Of a stretch of 64,000 nt of DNA, positions 1 to 14,620 are shown piece after piece. The stretch is from Jacaranda mimosifolia (taxonomy: Eukaryota; Streptophyta; Magnoliopsida; Lamiales; Bignoniaceae), in the NCBI GenBank assembly GCA_018894105.1, contig CM032124.1, forward strand, positions 39,590,277 through 39,654,276, read 5' to 3'. The stretch's first letter is position 1. Each line of letters starts with the position of its first letter. The notes beneath the pieces are model-generated. The model did not search any database. It was not told the DNA's origin and saw only the letters and a list, made by a program, of their open reading frames with translations. A program made the translations under genes and the position numbers.

Positions 1-75
1 AATTATATATGCATGACATTATTGCAGAAATTTATCCGATAAAGCTATTCCTTTTTTTTTGGGGCAATGTACTAA

Positions 76-3500
<3,425 letters not shown>

Positions 3501-3870
3501 TATGTCTCAATTGAGAATTCAGTAAATTCTTCTACAACTATATAAAGAATTCATTGAAGAAGGAAGATAGGAAAGCTGCAGCACATATACATGTTACACA
3601 ACCAAAGCTGAAAAAGTAGAAAGATAGGAAAATTGTTGCGGCAGAGCAGCAAGATCTCTTGTTTAACTCTTGATACTGTGGAAGATGTTAATTTGGCTGT
3701 TGTAGTCATAAAGTATTCAAAATTGAATCTTCTCTCATTGTAAGAATCACTTCTTGTGGCATATGTTGTAACAATGGAAGGGGTGCCTTTCTTAATGAGA
3801 TTATATGAGCAAATGTCCGAAGCAGAATATGTTATTTCTATAAAGTTGAGGATGTTTAGTATTGATTCTT
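3501..3870 (+). other. PDS 3' UTR and downstream flank
   Basis: The stretch follows the PDS stop codon and runs to the edge of the first transposon. It holds A-rich tracts and no open frame of note. The transcript probably ends before about 3860, but no single polyadenylation signal stands out. Confidence 0.5.
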
Positions 3871-3871
3871 A

Positions 3872-5328
3872 GGCCCTGTTTGGTTCCCTCAATTAAATGG
3901 GATTGGGAGCCATAATACGCAATAATCATACGTTTGATCTCTAAGATTAATCTTGCGGGCTGACTCGCATTTTGTAGCCAGCCCGCTACTGTGCACGCGA
4001 TTCAGTGTGATTGGAGTCGCGCCTTCGGTAATCGCATCCCCCCTTGTTGAGTTTTTTTATTTTAAAATTACATATAAACCCTTATAATATATTAATAATA
4101 TTTCCATTTCACCCCTATTTTTTAGCTCCATCCTCAACAGCTGTATAATAATAATAATAATTTAATAATGGCATTAGTTTTTAATTCTTATATAATATTC
4201 TTTCAATAGTTGAAAGTTTAAGTACTTTCATATAAAATTATTAATTATATGTTTTTAATTTATATTCTTACTTTTTGAATTTTTTAGGCAATATTTGGAT
4301 ATGAATTATATGTTTTGAATAGAGATGTCAAAATAATCCCCAATTTCGGGGTACCCGTGGGGATCCCTGAATTCGGGGAATTTTTCCCCACGGGGATGGG
4401 GATAGGGAAAAAATCCCCCCTGAAGCTATTTCGGGGACGGGGATGGGGATCATATTCCATGCCCCGCGGGGTCCCTGTCCCTGTTAAAATACCCTTAATA
4501 TATGTGTGTGTCTGTATATATATATTATTTTTTTATACTTTTTAGTAATTTCATATAATTTATAAAAATTTATTAGTCATAAAATATAAATAAATAAAAT
4601 AATTAATTTAGACTTATTTTTATTCTTAAATTTTATTTGTTCTCTCCTAAATTTTAAACCCTAATTCATACCAATATACTTGAAATTATGACTTAGAACT
4701 ACTTTAATCATGTGCATAGAGGTTATTCTTTATTTTTATTCCATTATATGCACACAATAAAAAAAATAAACTAATTTTGGGGATCCCTGCGGGGGCTCGG
4801 GGAACAAGGACGGGGGGAAAAAATTCTCCATGACGGGGATCGGGGATGGGGATGGGGGAACAAGTGGGGCTCGGGGATGGGGATGGGGATGAGGGAGTAA
4901 CTCCTCGCCCCCGCCCCCGCCCCGCTCGGGTGCCAGCCCTAGTTTTGAAAGAATGAGTTTTGAGAGTGGGGCTAGGAAACGTGATGTATGTTTGTTTATA
5001 TTTTGAAAATAGTAAGAAAATAGAGTTTTAATAAGTAAGAGAATAAGAATTAAAAGGATAGTGGAGATTTAGGAGAATGAAAAGTAATAAAATTTATATT
5101 TATATTTTTAATTAATTATTTATTGTAAATTTAATTAGGGGAGAGAAATAATTAGTGGTAGAACTGTCTTTTATCTACATAATCCTACAAATCAAAATTA
5201 AGGTAGATTATAATTGCACCTAATTTATATTATATCTCCTATCAAACAGAATAATCAATAATCCAATCTCACACATCACATACTATTACAATAGTCACTA
5301 CTATCCAAATTTTATATCAAACGTGGCC
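3872..5328. mobile_element. Harbinger/Tourist-like MITE, interrupted by a hAT element
   Basis: The left end GGCCCTGTTTGGTT and the reverse complement of the right end GGCCACGTTTGATA match at 10 of 14 positions. Both ends are flanked by TTA (3869-3871 and 5329-5331), the TWA-type target duplication of PIF/Harbinger elements. Removing the nested hAT element (4320-4941 plus one target copy) leaves about 0.83 kb of AT-rich DNA with no coding capacity. Near both ends there is a second related pair of words (ATCATACGTTTGAT left; ATCAAACAGAATAAT right). The class call is inferred from TIR and TSD. Confidence 0.7.
4320..4941. mobile_element. Non-autonomous hAT element with GGGGAT-rich ends
   Basis: The ends are TAGAGATGTCA (left) and TGCCAGCCCTA (right); as inverted repeats they agree at 8 of 11 positions. 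An exact 8-bp target duplication GTTTTGAA flanks it (4312-4319 and 4942-4949), diagnostic of hAT transposition. Each end carries dense repeats of GGGGATGGGGAT or its complement, while the centre is AT-rich and non-coding. No transposase is present, so movement would need one supplied elsewhere. An apparent 76-codon frame here is only translated simple repeat. Confidence 0.85.
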
Positions 5329-5331
5329 TTA

Positions 5332-6697
5332 CAAGACTAAGTAGGGAGTCAATAAGCTAATTCCGGTAGATGTTTATTTGCAGGAGTTAAAGGAAAAGAA
5401 TAACAAAAGTCATAGGCAATATTGCTTTTTGGACATGATTAGTTTTGGTGCAATTAGCTTTGTCTTAAGCCCATACTTAGGTACTTCCAATACTTTAATT
5501 GAAAATTATGCTCACTAAATAGTCAACTAATGGGATCAAAACCCAATAAATATGCTAACATATAATTGACCAAAAGATGCTTAGTTACTAAGTTCTATCA
5601 CTAAATCTTTTCAGCACTCTTGGAGGGGTACACTGCACTTTCAACAAATGTAAACTTAGGGTGAAACAATTTAGTCCAAGAACTTCAAGCCATCCACTTG
5701 TCCATTTCTTTCTTCCTTGTACCCTTTTCACTCCATTCATTGAATAGACCACACCTTTTGTCTTTCACTTTTATTTTTCAACTATGGGGAATTGTTGCCA
5801 TAAGTAAAGTGTTTTGGATAGTTAAGTATGCAAAGAACCTAGGATAAAGATATTAGCACTTTGTAAAATCCTAAGATTTTGATATTTAAATATATTATTG
5901 AGGTTAGTGGTCTTTTGTGCATTGGATAAGTATGAGTAAAGTAATGAAAGCTTAAAGGATGTTGCATTAAGATATTTAATATAATGTTTTAGTGGGTAAT
6001 TATTACATGTAAATAGAAATTATTACAACATTTGAGATTTCAAAACTCTACAAAAACAACTTTATAGTTGTGGACCTCATTAATTTCCTCATGCTATGTA
6101 GATTCATTATAAGATAATGTATTCAATTAGATTAATTATATATATTTGGTCTAATGATATACTTGAAAGTTTGTTTAATAACTAAGGAGAACCATCAAGA
6201 AATTGTAGATACCTTCTAATTGTTTACATCTATGAAGTGTTGCAATGGGATTAGTCACTCAATCACCCCACTAACATGAATGATATCCACCCATATATAA
6301 TTAATCCATCATAGTGGGTGGACTTGAGTAGATTAATGAGTGTGACATGTGAGTGAATTTTACATTACCATATGAGATTCTTCTTACAACTAAGGAAAAA
6401 TGACAAAATCATTAAATAACATGTTATTAATTTTCATTTAACTATTCTTGACAACTCATAAACACAAACTAACGACGTTTTACCTAAGTGTTAAAATCTA
6501 CTACAAGATTCTACAATTAAAAATTTTTAAGTTCGAGCATCATTTATTTTCTTTATTTTCAAGATTTTATAGCTACAATCACAATAATCTTTGTGGAGGA
6601 AGAGTCGCGTGGCTTTTGACTCAATAGAATAAGTCTCACATATAATGTGTGAAGTCGAGGGTTTGAACCTAACAAATTCCTAACGTGCGAGTATATG
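5332..6697. other. Gene-free AT-rich spacer; possible SINE head near its end
   Basis: No supported gene. Around 6610-6675 on the + strand there is a tRNA-like pair of words, an A-box-like CTCAATAGAATAAG and a B-box-like GGGTTTGAACC, about 50 bases apart. A similar arrangement occurs on the minus strand at about 32585-32660, suggesting a tRNA-derived SINE family. The rest is unassigned. Confidence 0.4.
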
Positions 6698-6704
6698 AAT
6701 TAAA

Positions 6705-7027
6705 GAGTTAATTGCAGTCAGCCCCCTAACCTATGGCCTCATTTGTACCGTGCCCCCCAACCATTCTCGATGTGCAATTGTACCACTTGAACTAGTTAAA
6801 ATGTGTGCTGACACTACATTTGCTCATTTCCAGTGGCATCCAACCAATGAGCATTGGGTACGTGGGCTGAGGAAAATGGAATATTCTTGTTAGATTCCAC
6901 TGGAAATGAGTAAATGTGATGTCGATACATTTTAACTAATTCAGATGGTAAAATTGCACATCGACAACGGTTGGGGGGCAATGTGCAAATGAGGCCATAG
7001 GTTGGGGGCTGACTGCAATTAACCCTA
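6705..7027. mobile_element. MITE with very long terminal inverted repeats (Mutator-like?)
   Basis: The first ~130 bases are mirrored by the last ~130 with few differences: shared words include TTAATTGCAGTCAGCCCC, ACCTATGGCCTCATTTG, CCCCCCAACC, GATGTGCAATT, AGTTAAAATGT and CTCATTTCCAGTGG. Only about 50 bases separate the arms. A candidate direct repeat AATTAAA flanks the element (6698-6704, 7028-7034). Long TIRs with a 7-9 bp duplication suggest a Mutator-type MITE, but the class is inferred. A transcript of the whole element would fold into a near-perfect hairpin. Confidence 0.75.
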
Positions 7028-8001
7028 AATTAAAAAAGAAGAAAAATACAATCTTGTGAAGGAGAGAGGAAGAAAACCCTAAAAAATACAAGTAATCTAA
7101 TTAAAAATTGATGGTCATGATTAGCATATATAGTTAGAGCTGTACTATCTTAAGATTGTGGTCTAATTATGTGAAATACTTAACATAGACCAAAAATAAA
7201 ATAAAATTACAGATTCTGATAGTGTATGTCAATTATTTCCAAAGAGATTGAACAAGTGAATCTATAGGGATTTAGGTTGTCTGAAGATCAAATCACTTTG
7301 AAATTGATCATATAGAATAGAAAGATCATCAAATCCCACAGCCCACATGCCAGAATATATTCATCCTTGAGGGTTCTTTGTGGCAGTCAAGAGATTGTGT
7401 AAATCATCATTTCAATCTTCTTTCTTGATTAGTCCTACATTAAAAATTTCACAGGTAAAAGATTGCATTTGTATAGGAACATTGAACATGAAATTTAATA
7501 TTGTTAAGATTTAGATTGTGACATGTCATTGAGGTTGTTGAAGATCCTAACATATGTATTAGGTAGTTATAATTTTAGCATATGCTTATGAAGGGCTCCA
7601 ACTCTTTCTTATTTTAAGATCTATTTTATATTTATTATTGGAAGTATTATATTAATTATTTTATACAAGACTAAGTGTATTGATTCTCGTATTTATGTCG
7701 CTCAAATGTTATGATGTGTATGCAAATCAGACCCTCGAACTTAGGGTTTAATATTTCATCAATCGCAGACAAATCGGCAAAATTGACTATTTTTTAGGTG
7801 AAAATAACGAATAATTCAGTCGCTTTTGAAAATTGATTGAGCAATATTAAATTTACAAAACTAGTAATGTCCAAATTAACGAAAGAATTACTATGAATAG
7901 TTAAACAAAAGATCAAGGAGCTTAAGTTAATACTATTGCAAAGAAGCAATTATTTTGTTGTGAGAAAATATTCATCCATAAAATATATGTCTATACATAT
8001 A

Positions 8002-8046
<45 letters not shown>

Positions 8047-9383
8047 GTTTAATATAACATGTCCAATTTAGGGAAATTTTATTTAATCAATAAGCTCATT
8101 TTAAGGGTTAATAATTAGCTAAGCTAAGTGCTACTATTGGATTTAAGAATTTAAGCATATTAAAAATATCTTGTAATTTATGAATTTTCTATTGGACGTG
8201 ATTTTCGGGGTGTGTCACAAAATGGTTGGACAAAATGTTTGTTGAAAACCCTAATTTCATAAGTACCAAATTCAAACTATACTCAAGTCATTATGTCATG
8301 ATGCAATAATGTTGCAATTTTTTCTAAATTTGCATGGCAAGCTTGGAACCTCATTCCAATTCAGATTTTTTTTCATTTTTTTTTCTTTTATGTAATTCAC
8401 AAGGGAATTGTCAAAAAAAAAAAAATTGACTATTCAGAACTGTCCAAATTTTTTATTTAAAATCGATCTATTTGAGATTTGTTCAAGCTGTCATTAGTCT
8501 TCAGACAAGCTGGACTCAGCATAAGATTAAAGATGTTGGAAGTCCTAACGAAAACTCTCAAAACTCTGAGCAAAAAATTTGAAGGAGAAAACCAAAAATG
8601 GGTCTTAATATTCACCAATTTAAGTATTATTATATGTGGAAAAATAGAAGAAAAAAAATAAAACTTAATATTTCATAGAGTACTTGTGAATTCGAATCTC
8701 ATAGAAAATAATTAAAAAAATAATTTTGAAAGTGAAAAAGGCGATTGGCTTTAAATATTTAAATGACATAATTCAACAAAACCAACATTATAAATCATGA
8801 CAAAAATAATAAGTACCAACTAAAAAACGAGGAAAGTCAAAATTAATTATTTCATATAGATTAAAATATCATCAAATTAAAATATTTGATAATAATTATA
8901 TAACAAGAAATAAAATTGAGTCTTTAAAAATCAACCTAAATATCCGCGCCACCATGGAACCAATTAAACCTGCCGGCTACCCGACACATTGTTCCTATGA
9001 TCACTCCCCTTTGCCTTGTCCTCATTCAAACAACCCTCCATTTCTAATGCACTCTTCACCACTTTTTCTAATCCTACCCTCACCCCAATACACCTCATTA
9101 TTCCCATCATCTCTTCAATCCCAATTCACTTCCACTTCATTAGTATTTTATTTTTAAAATCTTTATTTTATTTTCATGAATACATGTTTAAATTGAAATA
9201 TGAAAAATCCTTTGCAAATCGTTGGAATAGAAGTAAATATCATGAATTTCTAGTTCAAGAATACGTCTGCTGAGAGAATTCATTTTGTAATATCTTGTAG
9301 TAAATGTTTGAGTCAAAATGCCCTTCGTTCTCCTCAACAACGTCCTTTTTCGAACAAAACCCTCCATCAAATGCATGCTGGCT
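7028..9383. other. Gene-free AT-rich spacer with a (GT)n microsatellite
   Basis: No convincing coding region. A (GT)n tract runs 8013-8039 beside an (AT)n stretch. Open frames at 8479-8661 and 8954-9157 resemble no family known to me and sit in low-complexity DNA, so they are not called. Confidence 0.45.
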
Positions 9384-9683
9384 TAGGGGCGCAAACGAGT
9401 CGAGCCGGCTCACAAACCTCACGAGCCAAGCTCGAGCTCTAATTCGAGTCGGTTGTAGGTTCATGGCTCGTGAGCTAGTATATAATTAAATATTATTTTT
9501 TATTTTATTAATAAATATATATTATATTACTATTCTTTTATTTCAAATTTGAACTCGAGCTTGAACCTATAGTTTTTTACAATTCATCTGCTAATTCGAG
9601 CCGAGCCGAGCTTGAATTTTTGTCGAGCCGAACTTGAGCTCGAAAATTTTGCCCAAACTCGACTCGGCTCGATTGCACCCCTA
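9384..9683. mobile_element. Short hAT-type MITE with GAGCC/CGAG repeat ends
   Basis: The terminal repeats TAGGGGCGCA and TAGGGGTGCA (right end as reverse complement) differ at one of 10 positions. The flanking 8-mers TGCTGGCT (9376-9383) and TGCTGGCG (9684-9691) match at 7 of 8 positions. Subterminal DNA is full of CGAGCC, GAGCTCG and CTCGAGC words in both orientations, around an AT-rich core. No coding capacity. Confidence 0.8.
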
Positions 9684-10069
9684 TGCTGGCGGAATAATAC
9701 CTCGACAATACTGGCCTAATCTAATCATCACAAATATATATATAATCTGTAATTAAATATTTTAAAAATATATATATTTAATACAACCCCCATCAAATTC
9801 ATACTGACATAACAATATCTCGACATTACTTGCTCGAACTAAACTCATCATCACAAATATATACATATATGACCTATAATTAGCTATATTTTAAAATATA
9901 TATATATATCTAATACACTTGACGTATACTCAAGAAACATAATAAAAAATAAAATACACATAAAGGATCTAAATCAATCTTTTTAAAAAACAAAAGAAAT
10001 TGTCATTCGATCTAAAACTACACTCCTTCCCATGCAGATCCATACACCCCTACTCTCCAAAGCCAGAGC
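9684..10069. other. AT-rich upstream region of the RTFL gene
   Basis: The stretch holds several (TA)n tracts and two diverged copies of a segment of about 100 bases, each with the word ACTCATCATCACAAATATATA or a close variant, near 9717-9790 and 9835-9910. They look like an old local duplication. No gene seen. Confidence 0.4.
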
Positions 10070-10076
10070 TATAAAT
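10070..10076 (+). promoter_or_regulatory. Candidate TATA box of the RTFL gene
   Basis: TATAAAT lies about 170 bases upstream of the RTFL start codon. It is preceded by a C-rich stretch and followed by a pyrimidine-rich, leader-like segment. The position suits a short 5' UTR. The call rests on motif and position only. Confidence 0.45.
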
Positions 10077-10242
10077 TGTCAACCCTACTTCCCATTTCTC
10101 CTCAAGGGTCCAGCTCCATAACTTGTGAGCTTTTTTCCCCAAACTCTTACTTGTTATTTTCCATTTTTTCCTCCTTTTTTGGCCTTCATTTCTCCTTCTA
10201 CATTCCATCTTCAAAGCTACTTATTATAAAGGAAAAAAGAAA

Positions 10243-10425
10243 ATGGCTGAATATTTTCAGTTCAAGAACAATGGTGTTTATCCTTCTTCAAAGAGATCAT
10301 CATCAAAGAGCAATGGGTTCACAAGAAAATGTGCTTCTTTAGTTAAAGAGCAACGGGCCCGGATATACATTCTCCGCCGCTGCGCCACCATGCTGCTGTG
10401 TTGGTACATCCAAGGAGATGATTGA
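10243..10425 (+). CDS. RTFL: ROTUNDIFOLIA-like/DEVIL (RTFL/DVL) micropeptide
   Basis: This single-exon gene encodes 60 residues. Its carboxy half (about residues 28-54) carries the RTFL/DVL hallmark: a basic, Ser-Leu-Val-Lys-Glu-Gln-Arg-Ala segment followed by YILRRCATMLLCW. Family members are plasma-membrane-associated small proteins that restrain polar cell proliferation and alter organ shape when overproduced; that is family knowledge, not shown here. The amino half is Ser/Lys-rich and poorly conserved, as usual. ATG at 10243 is preceded by AAAGAAA; the overlapping frame at 10076-10342 has no such domain. Downstream, an A-rich tract and U-rich DNA suit a 3' UTR. Genes this short are often missed by automatic annotation. 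Confidence 0.9.
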   Translation: MAEYFQFKNNGVYPSSKRSSSKSNGFTRKCASLVKEQRARIYILRRCATMLLCWYIQGDD

Positions 10426-12780
10426 ACCCAAATTTAAAAAAAAAAAGAAAAAAGAAAAAAGAAAAATCATATCCTATATATATATATATATATATCTCCC
10501 AAAGGGCTCAAGAAAATGGCTAACTCATTGGCAAGAATAGATGCCCGGATTGTTTTTTTGTTTTTTATTTTTTCCCTTTTTTTCATTTTTCCCTCTCTCC
10601 AATGGTTTCTTTTGTGGTAGTCCAAATATATATATATAGTTCTCTCCTTAGAAATGCCAGTTTTTTTTAACCTAAATGGTGTAAATATTCCATTAGGTTT
10701 TTTTGGCTAAGGAGGGGATTATATGTATGGAGGGCTATCCCTATATATAGTTGAAGGTTTTTGTAACAATCTGGGCTTCTTGAAGAGCTAATGGTGGAAA
10801 AATGAAGGGAATTTTCGAAGAAAATCGTACGAAGAATTCAAGTAATTTAGAAGATTTGGAACTGGAGAATGTAATATATGTAATGGGCTCTATATATTAA
10901 TATGATTGATCAGTACATTGTTATGTACTATCTAATTATGCAATTTTTCCCTCTTGAATTCAGCCAAAATAAAATGTGTTATTATGTAATAAGTTGGAAA
11001 GGTTGCAAGTTATGTAGTATTTTTTTCATTTTCTTTTTATAGAAAAATGTGTTTTTTTGGTTGTAAGTTATGTAGTATATTGTGTGTGTGTGGGGGGGGG
11101 GGGGGGGTGCCATAATGTTTGTAAGAATATTATTTAATTTTTGATATGATTGTTTGCATATTAATTAGAAAGTATGGAAGAAAGGAATTACATATAATCT
11201 CTATATAGGAGTAATATATTGCCATTGTAAATAGTTTATGCATTCATTCAACAATTTATAATTTTTCAAAAATTAAAGTATAAATTAACATATAAATTGT
11301 TAAATGACTTGTTCATTATTAATAAAATTATTTTTTTTACATTTAAAATTATTATACTCTTTAAGACAGGTCTAGTGAGTTCAATATGTGGGGTCTCGAG
11401 TCTAGAAGACGACGGCTTCTTAATTTTAATAAATCTTTAATTATCATCCCTGTCGACATACATCTAAATAAGAAAGAAATTCAACTTTATTAATAATAAA
11501 AAGCAAATTGATGTACAATATATGGTTGAAGAAAAAAGAAATTCATCTTAATTAACAATAAAAGTAAATTGATGTAGAATATATGGTTGAAGAAAGGGTG
11601 AATGAGTTGTTGAAGGTAATTGATTAATTGCTAGGGAATCATGTGGATGTAAGTAAAGAAAAGGAAAACTAATTGTAGATCATGAAACAAAATAAACAAA
11701 CAATTGCAATATTATTTTGTAATTAGGGTTTAAATTATTTTAATTGAATATAGCTTAATTTGTAATGCATGTTTATTGAGTCAAATGTGAGTGTAGGATT
11801 CTGTGTCCTGAGTTGGGGGAACCCAATTTGTCAGCTGCATCTGCCTTTGCAAAATGCTGTCTGTTAAACCAAAGAATATTTGTCAAATTATTGCTAGTTA
11901 AGTGTGTGTGTGTGTGTGTTCTTGCAAGGAATTCACTAACTAGCTAGCTAGACAACATGGTTTGTGGGATTATTGAATTCTTGCAAGTCAATTGTCTTTA
12001 AAGGCCATGGATGAAATATATGTTTGAGGGTCAATTGATCGAGTAATATCTCTTTTATATTTTTATATATAAAGTTTGAAGTTTGAATGTTTACTATTCA
12101 TGTACATATAAAAATAAAGAATATTCAATTTGAAATTGGTCAAGGGGCTGATGGGTATCAAGACACTGAGGATATTACGAGACACCCCGAGAGCTAGAAG
12201 GATGAGCATTTTCGAGGTCTTACCGAGGAAAAAAATGATGCTCGGTAGGATTGGAAAAGGATAACAAGACTTCTAAAATTTAGAGAACAATTAAGTTGTC
12301 TCGCGTTCCCAAATATGCTCTACCTACCTACTTGTATCGATTGTGATTTGTGAATATAGATATCCCTTTGTTTAAAGATTTTTTGAACTTTTTTAGGAGT
12401 ACGGCATCGGCAATGCAACGCCTAGTACTTGAATATTGGCTCGAGACATTTTCTCTACCTTCTCTTACTTTGGAAATATATATATATATATAATATTTGT
12501 CATATTAATATTACCGGCAATTCAAATTCTAAAATTTAATGTAAGTGTATTACAAATTTTTTATCAAAAAAAATATGTATATAAATTTTATTAGTTCCAT
12601 GTTCATATTTTTTATTTTCATGTATAAGTTAAATAGAAATTTAAAAACACCACCCCCGACCCCACCAACCGACAACCTATACTACTTCGCGTGGCCCACT
12701 ATAAGTCATTTGGGCCGGGCCACTCTTTGGAGCACTGAAGCCCACCATGGCAAATTGTTAATTAGTCCAAAACGCTTTTG
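10426..12780. other. RTFL 3' flank and gene-free spacer
   Basis: After the RTFL stop there is poly-A, (TA)n and T-rich DNA, probably partly 3' UTR. A 16-base G run lies at 11092-11107 and a (GT)n tract at 11902-11920. A less AT-rich block at about 12140-12450 could be a decayed repeat but matches nothing I can name. No coding region is supported. Confidence 0.4.
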
Positions 12781-13704
12781 TTTCCGAACCCGCTTTTAGT
12801 GTCTTCCTCTCCAACTGCTCGTCTGCGCTCGTTCCTCTCATTTCCCTCCATTTTTCAACCGAAATTCGGAAGTACCAGATCAACCAAAGCCCTAATTACA
12901 AACCCTCAATTTTTCATGTCCTAAAGCTGAAATTACTCGGTTTCTCTCTGCATTGTCTTGAAAGAAAAGATTTTTGACTTAGTGCGAAGATTTGAGGTTT
13001 TGTACGATCTTTTACTTCCCTTCTTGTTCCACGTTTTGTCACCACTGCCACCTGCTTGTGGAAATATCTAAACGGGTTAGGATTAAATCTTTTGTCTGGA
13101 ACCAAGTTGAGCTCTCACAAAATTCGTAGAGGTGATAAACGCTTTTCTTTTTTCCTTTTTTCCGTTTTTTGCATGGTTTCATGTTATCTAAAAAAGTTAT
13201 GTGAGATATGGAATCTCAGAGCTAAGAAATGGTGTCATTCAAGGAATATTGTGCTAAAAAAATTTAGTTGTTTAAAATCTTGAGCAAATATTCATGCTAT
13301 CAGACTTCTGGGGTTATTTTCTGTTGAGAAATGATAACTGTCAGCAGCCAGGCCATATTGTTTTTCCACTAGACCTTTCTTTACTAAGACTAGGTTGGAA
13401 TAGGAATTTGGAAGAATTGAAATCAGTTTAAGTGGATTTCATGAATTTGGTCTGACCTAGATGTAGTGAATTTTAGATGTTTACTTTTGGAGCATATTAT
13501 ATCTGTTTCCCATCTTTGATTGCTACTGGTATTGACTATTAACTTTTGATTGTTAGTTTATTCTGGCATTCTTCATGACGTTGTCAAGAAGTCTCACATG
13601 TTTTAGATACCCCATAAATTTTTGTTGCACTCTATTATAAAGCATAAATTACAATTGGAATCCTTTTTGTTTTGAAATCAGGAATATGGACAGCACAAAA
13701 GTGT
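12780..13704 (+). other. Promoter/5'-UTR-like region with a tiny ATG exon (orphan gene start?)
   Basis: From about 12790 the DNA changes to C/T-rich, leader-like sequence containing AAGCCCTAATTAC and many CTCTCC words, as in plant 5' UTRs. A possible donor AGAGGTGATAA lies near 13127. An acceptor-like TTTTGAAATCAG ends at 13681 and is followed by an exon-like GAATATGGACAGCACAAAAGT and then GTAAGT, which would encode MDSTKV before the next intron. No later exon of a known family could be found before the organellar insertion at about 14.4 kb. It may be a gene truncated by that insertion, a non-coding transcript, or chance. Confidence 0.3.
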
Positions 13705-14394
13705 AAGTAAATTTCATATGGTGCGGAATTTTTTTAAAAGGTAAATAGTTAGATGCCCTTGAACTAAAGGGAGGGTGCTGGAGCTTATGGATAGAGGAAA
13801 GTAAGAACTGTGTGTATCGGCGGTTTACTTCCCAAAACTAAAGTAGGTATATTGTATGGTGTGAGAGGACTTTGAAGGTGATTAAAGGTGCAAAATTCTT
13901 CACATTGCTTTGTTTATTGGGATAACATAAACAAAAGAGCACTAGTAATTCTTTACCTATAAGAAAACCAAAAAGATCTCTAGTAACTTTGTGGTCATTA
14001 TCTTTTGTAGGATTTGATTCTGGAACAATTTTGTTTTAAATTGATTATGAAAGGCACTTGAATTAGCGAGTTGACAATTTGATATCTAAAACAATTTTTT
14101 TAACTAAGCAAACCTGTGGAACCTCTTGATAAAGTGTACGAGAAGGCCTTGCATTACATCTATAATTTGAATTTTATAATTCTTCAGCATTTTCTTTTCT
14201 CTTATTCTAGAGCATATCTAAGAGATTAGAGCTTTTAGTCATATGCCTTTATGCTTTAGTTCTTCGTTTAATCAAACACCAAAAGTAGGGGAACAAATAT
14301 TCAACATGGTATGCAAAAAGGGAGCACCCAGTTAATACATAATTGGGTGTTATCATGCTATTATGATTACCAGAAAGAATTTCCAATCTTCCCA

Positions 14395-14620
14395 GTTATT
14401 AATGAAATTCCTTGTCGGCTCTCTGTGAAATACTCGTTTGGCCGAGGGCTTCCAAATGCATCGTAAGCTAAACCGGTATTGACGAATAACCAACCCGCAA
14501 TGAATATAAAAGGTATAGTAATGCTATGAATGACCCAATATCGAATACTGGTAATAATATCAGCAAAACAACGTTCTCCTGTGCTTCCAGACAATACATT
14601 AGGGGGATAAAACTCAAGAT
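14395..14620 (-). pseudogene. psbE: psbE fragment (plastid cytochrome b559 alpha), decayed organellar insert
   Basis: The minus strand reads [27 protein letters not shown], then [15 protein letters not shown] and [17 protein letters not shown], which is cytochrome b559 alpha including the haem-ligand His. The usual start Met is replaced by Leu, several residues differ, and similarity stops after LITG, so the last dozen or so codons are missing. It cannot make the photosystem II subunit in the nucleus. Plastid upstream DNA continues to about 14690. Together with the GC-rich block next to it, this points to organelle DNA in the nucleus. Confidence 0.85.

Noticed and set aside
4315..4545. 76-codon + strand open frame
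   Set aside because: It is translated GGGGAT-type subterminal repeat of the hAT element, with no protein similarity.
10076..10342. 88-codon frame overlapping the RTFL gene
   Set aside because: It is in another frame, lacks the RTFL domain and overlaps the leader.
12914..13105. 63-codon minus-strand frame in the orphan leader region
   Set aside because: No similarity recognised, and the DNA composition points to a + strand leader.
14395..14620. A functional nuclear psbE gene
   Set aside because: The start Met is changed, the C-terminus is missing, substitutions accumulate and no transit peptide precedes it.
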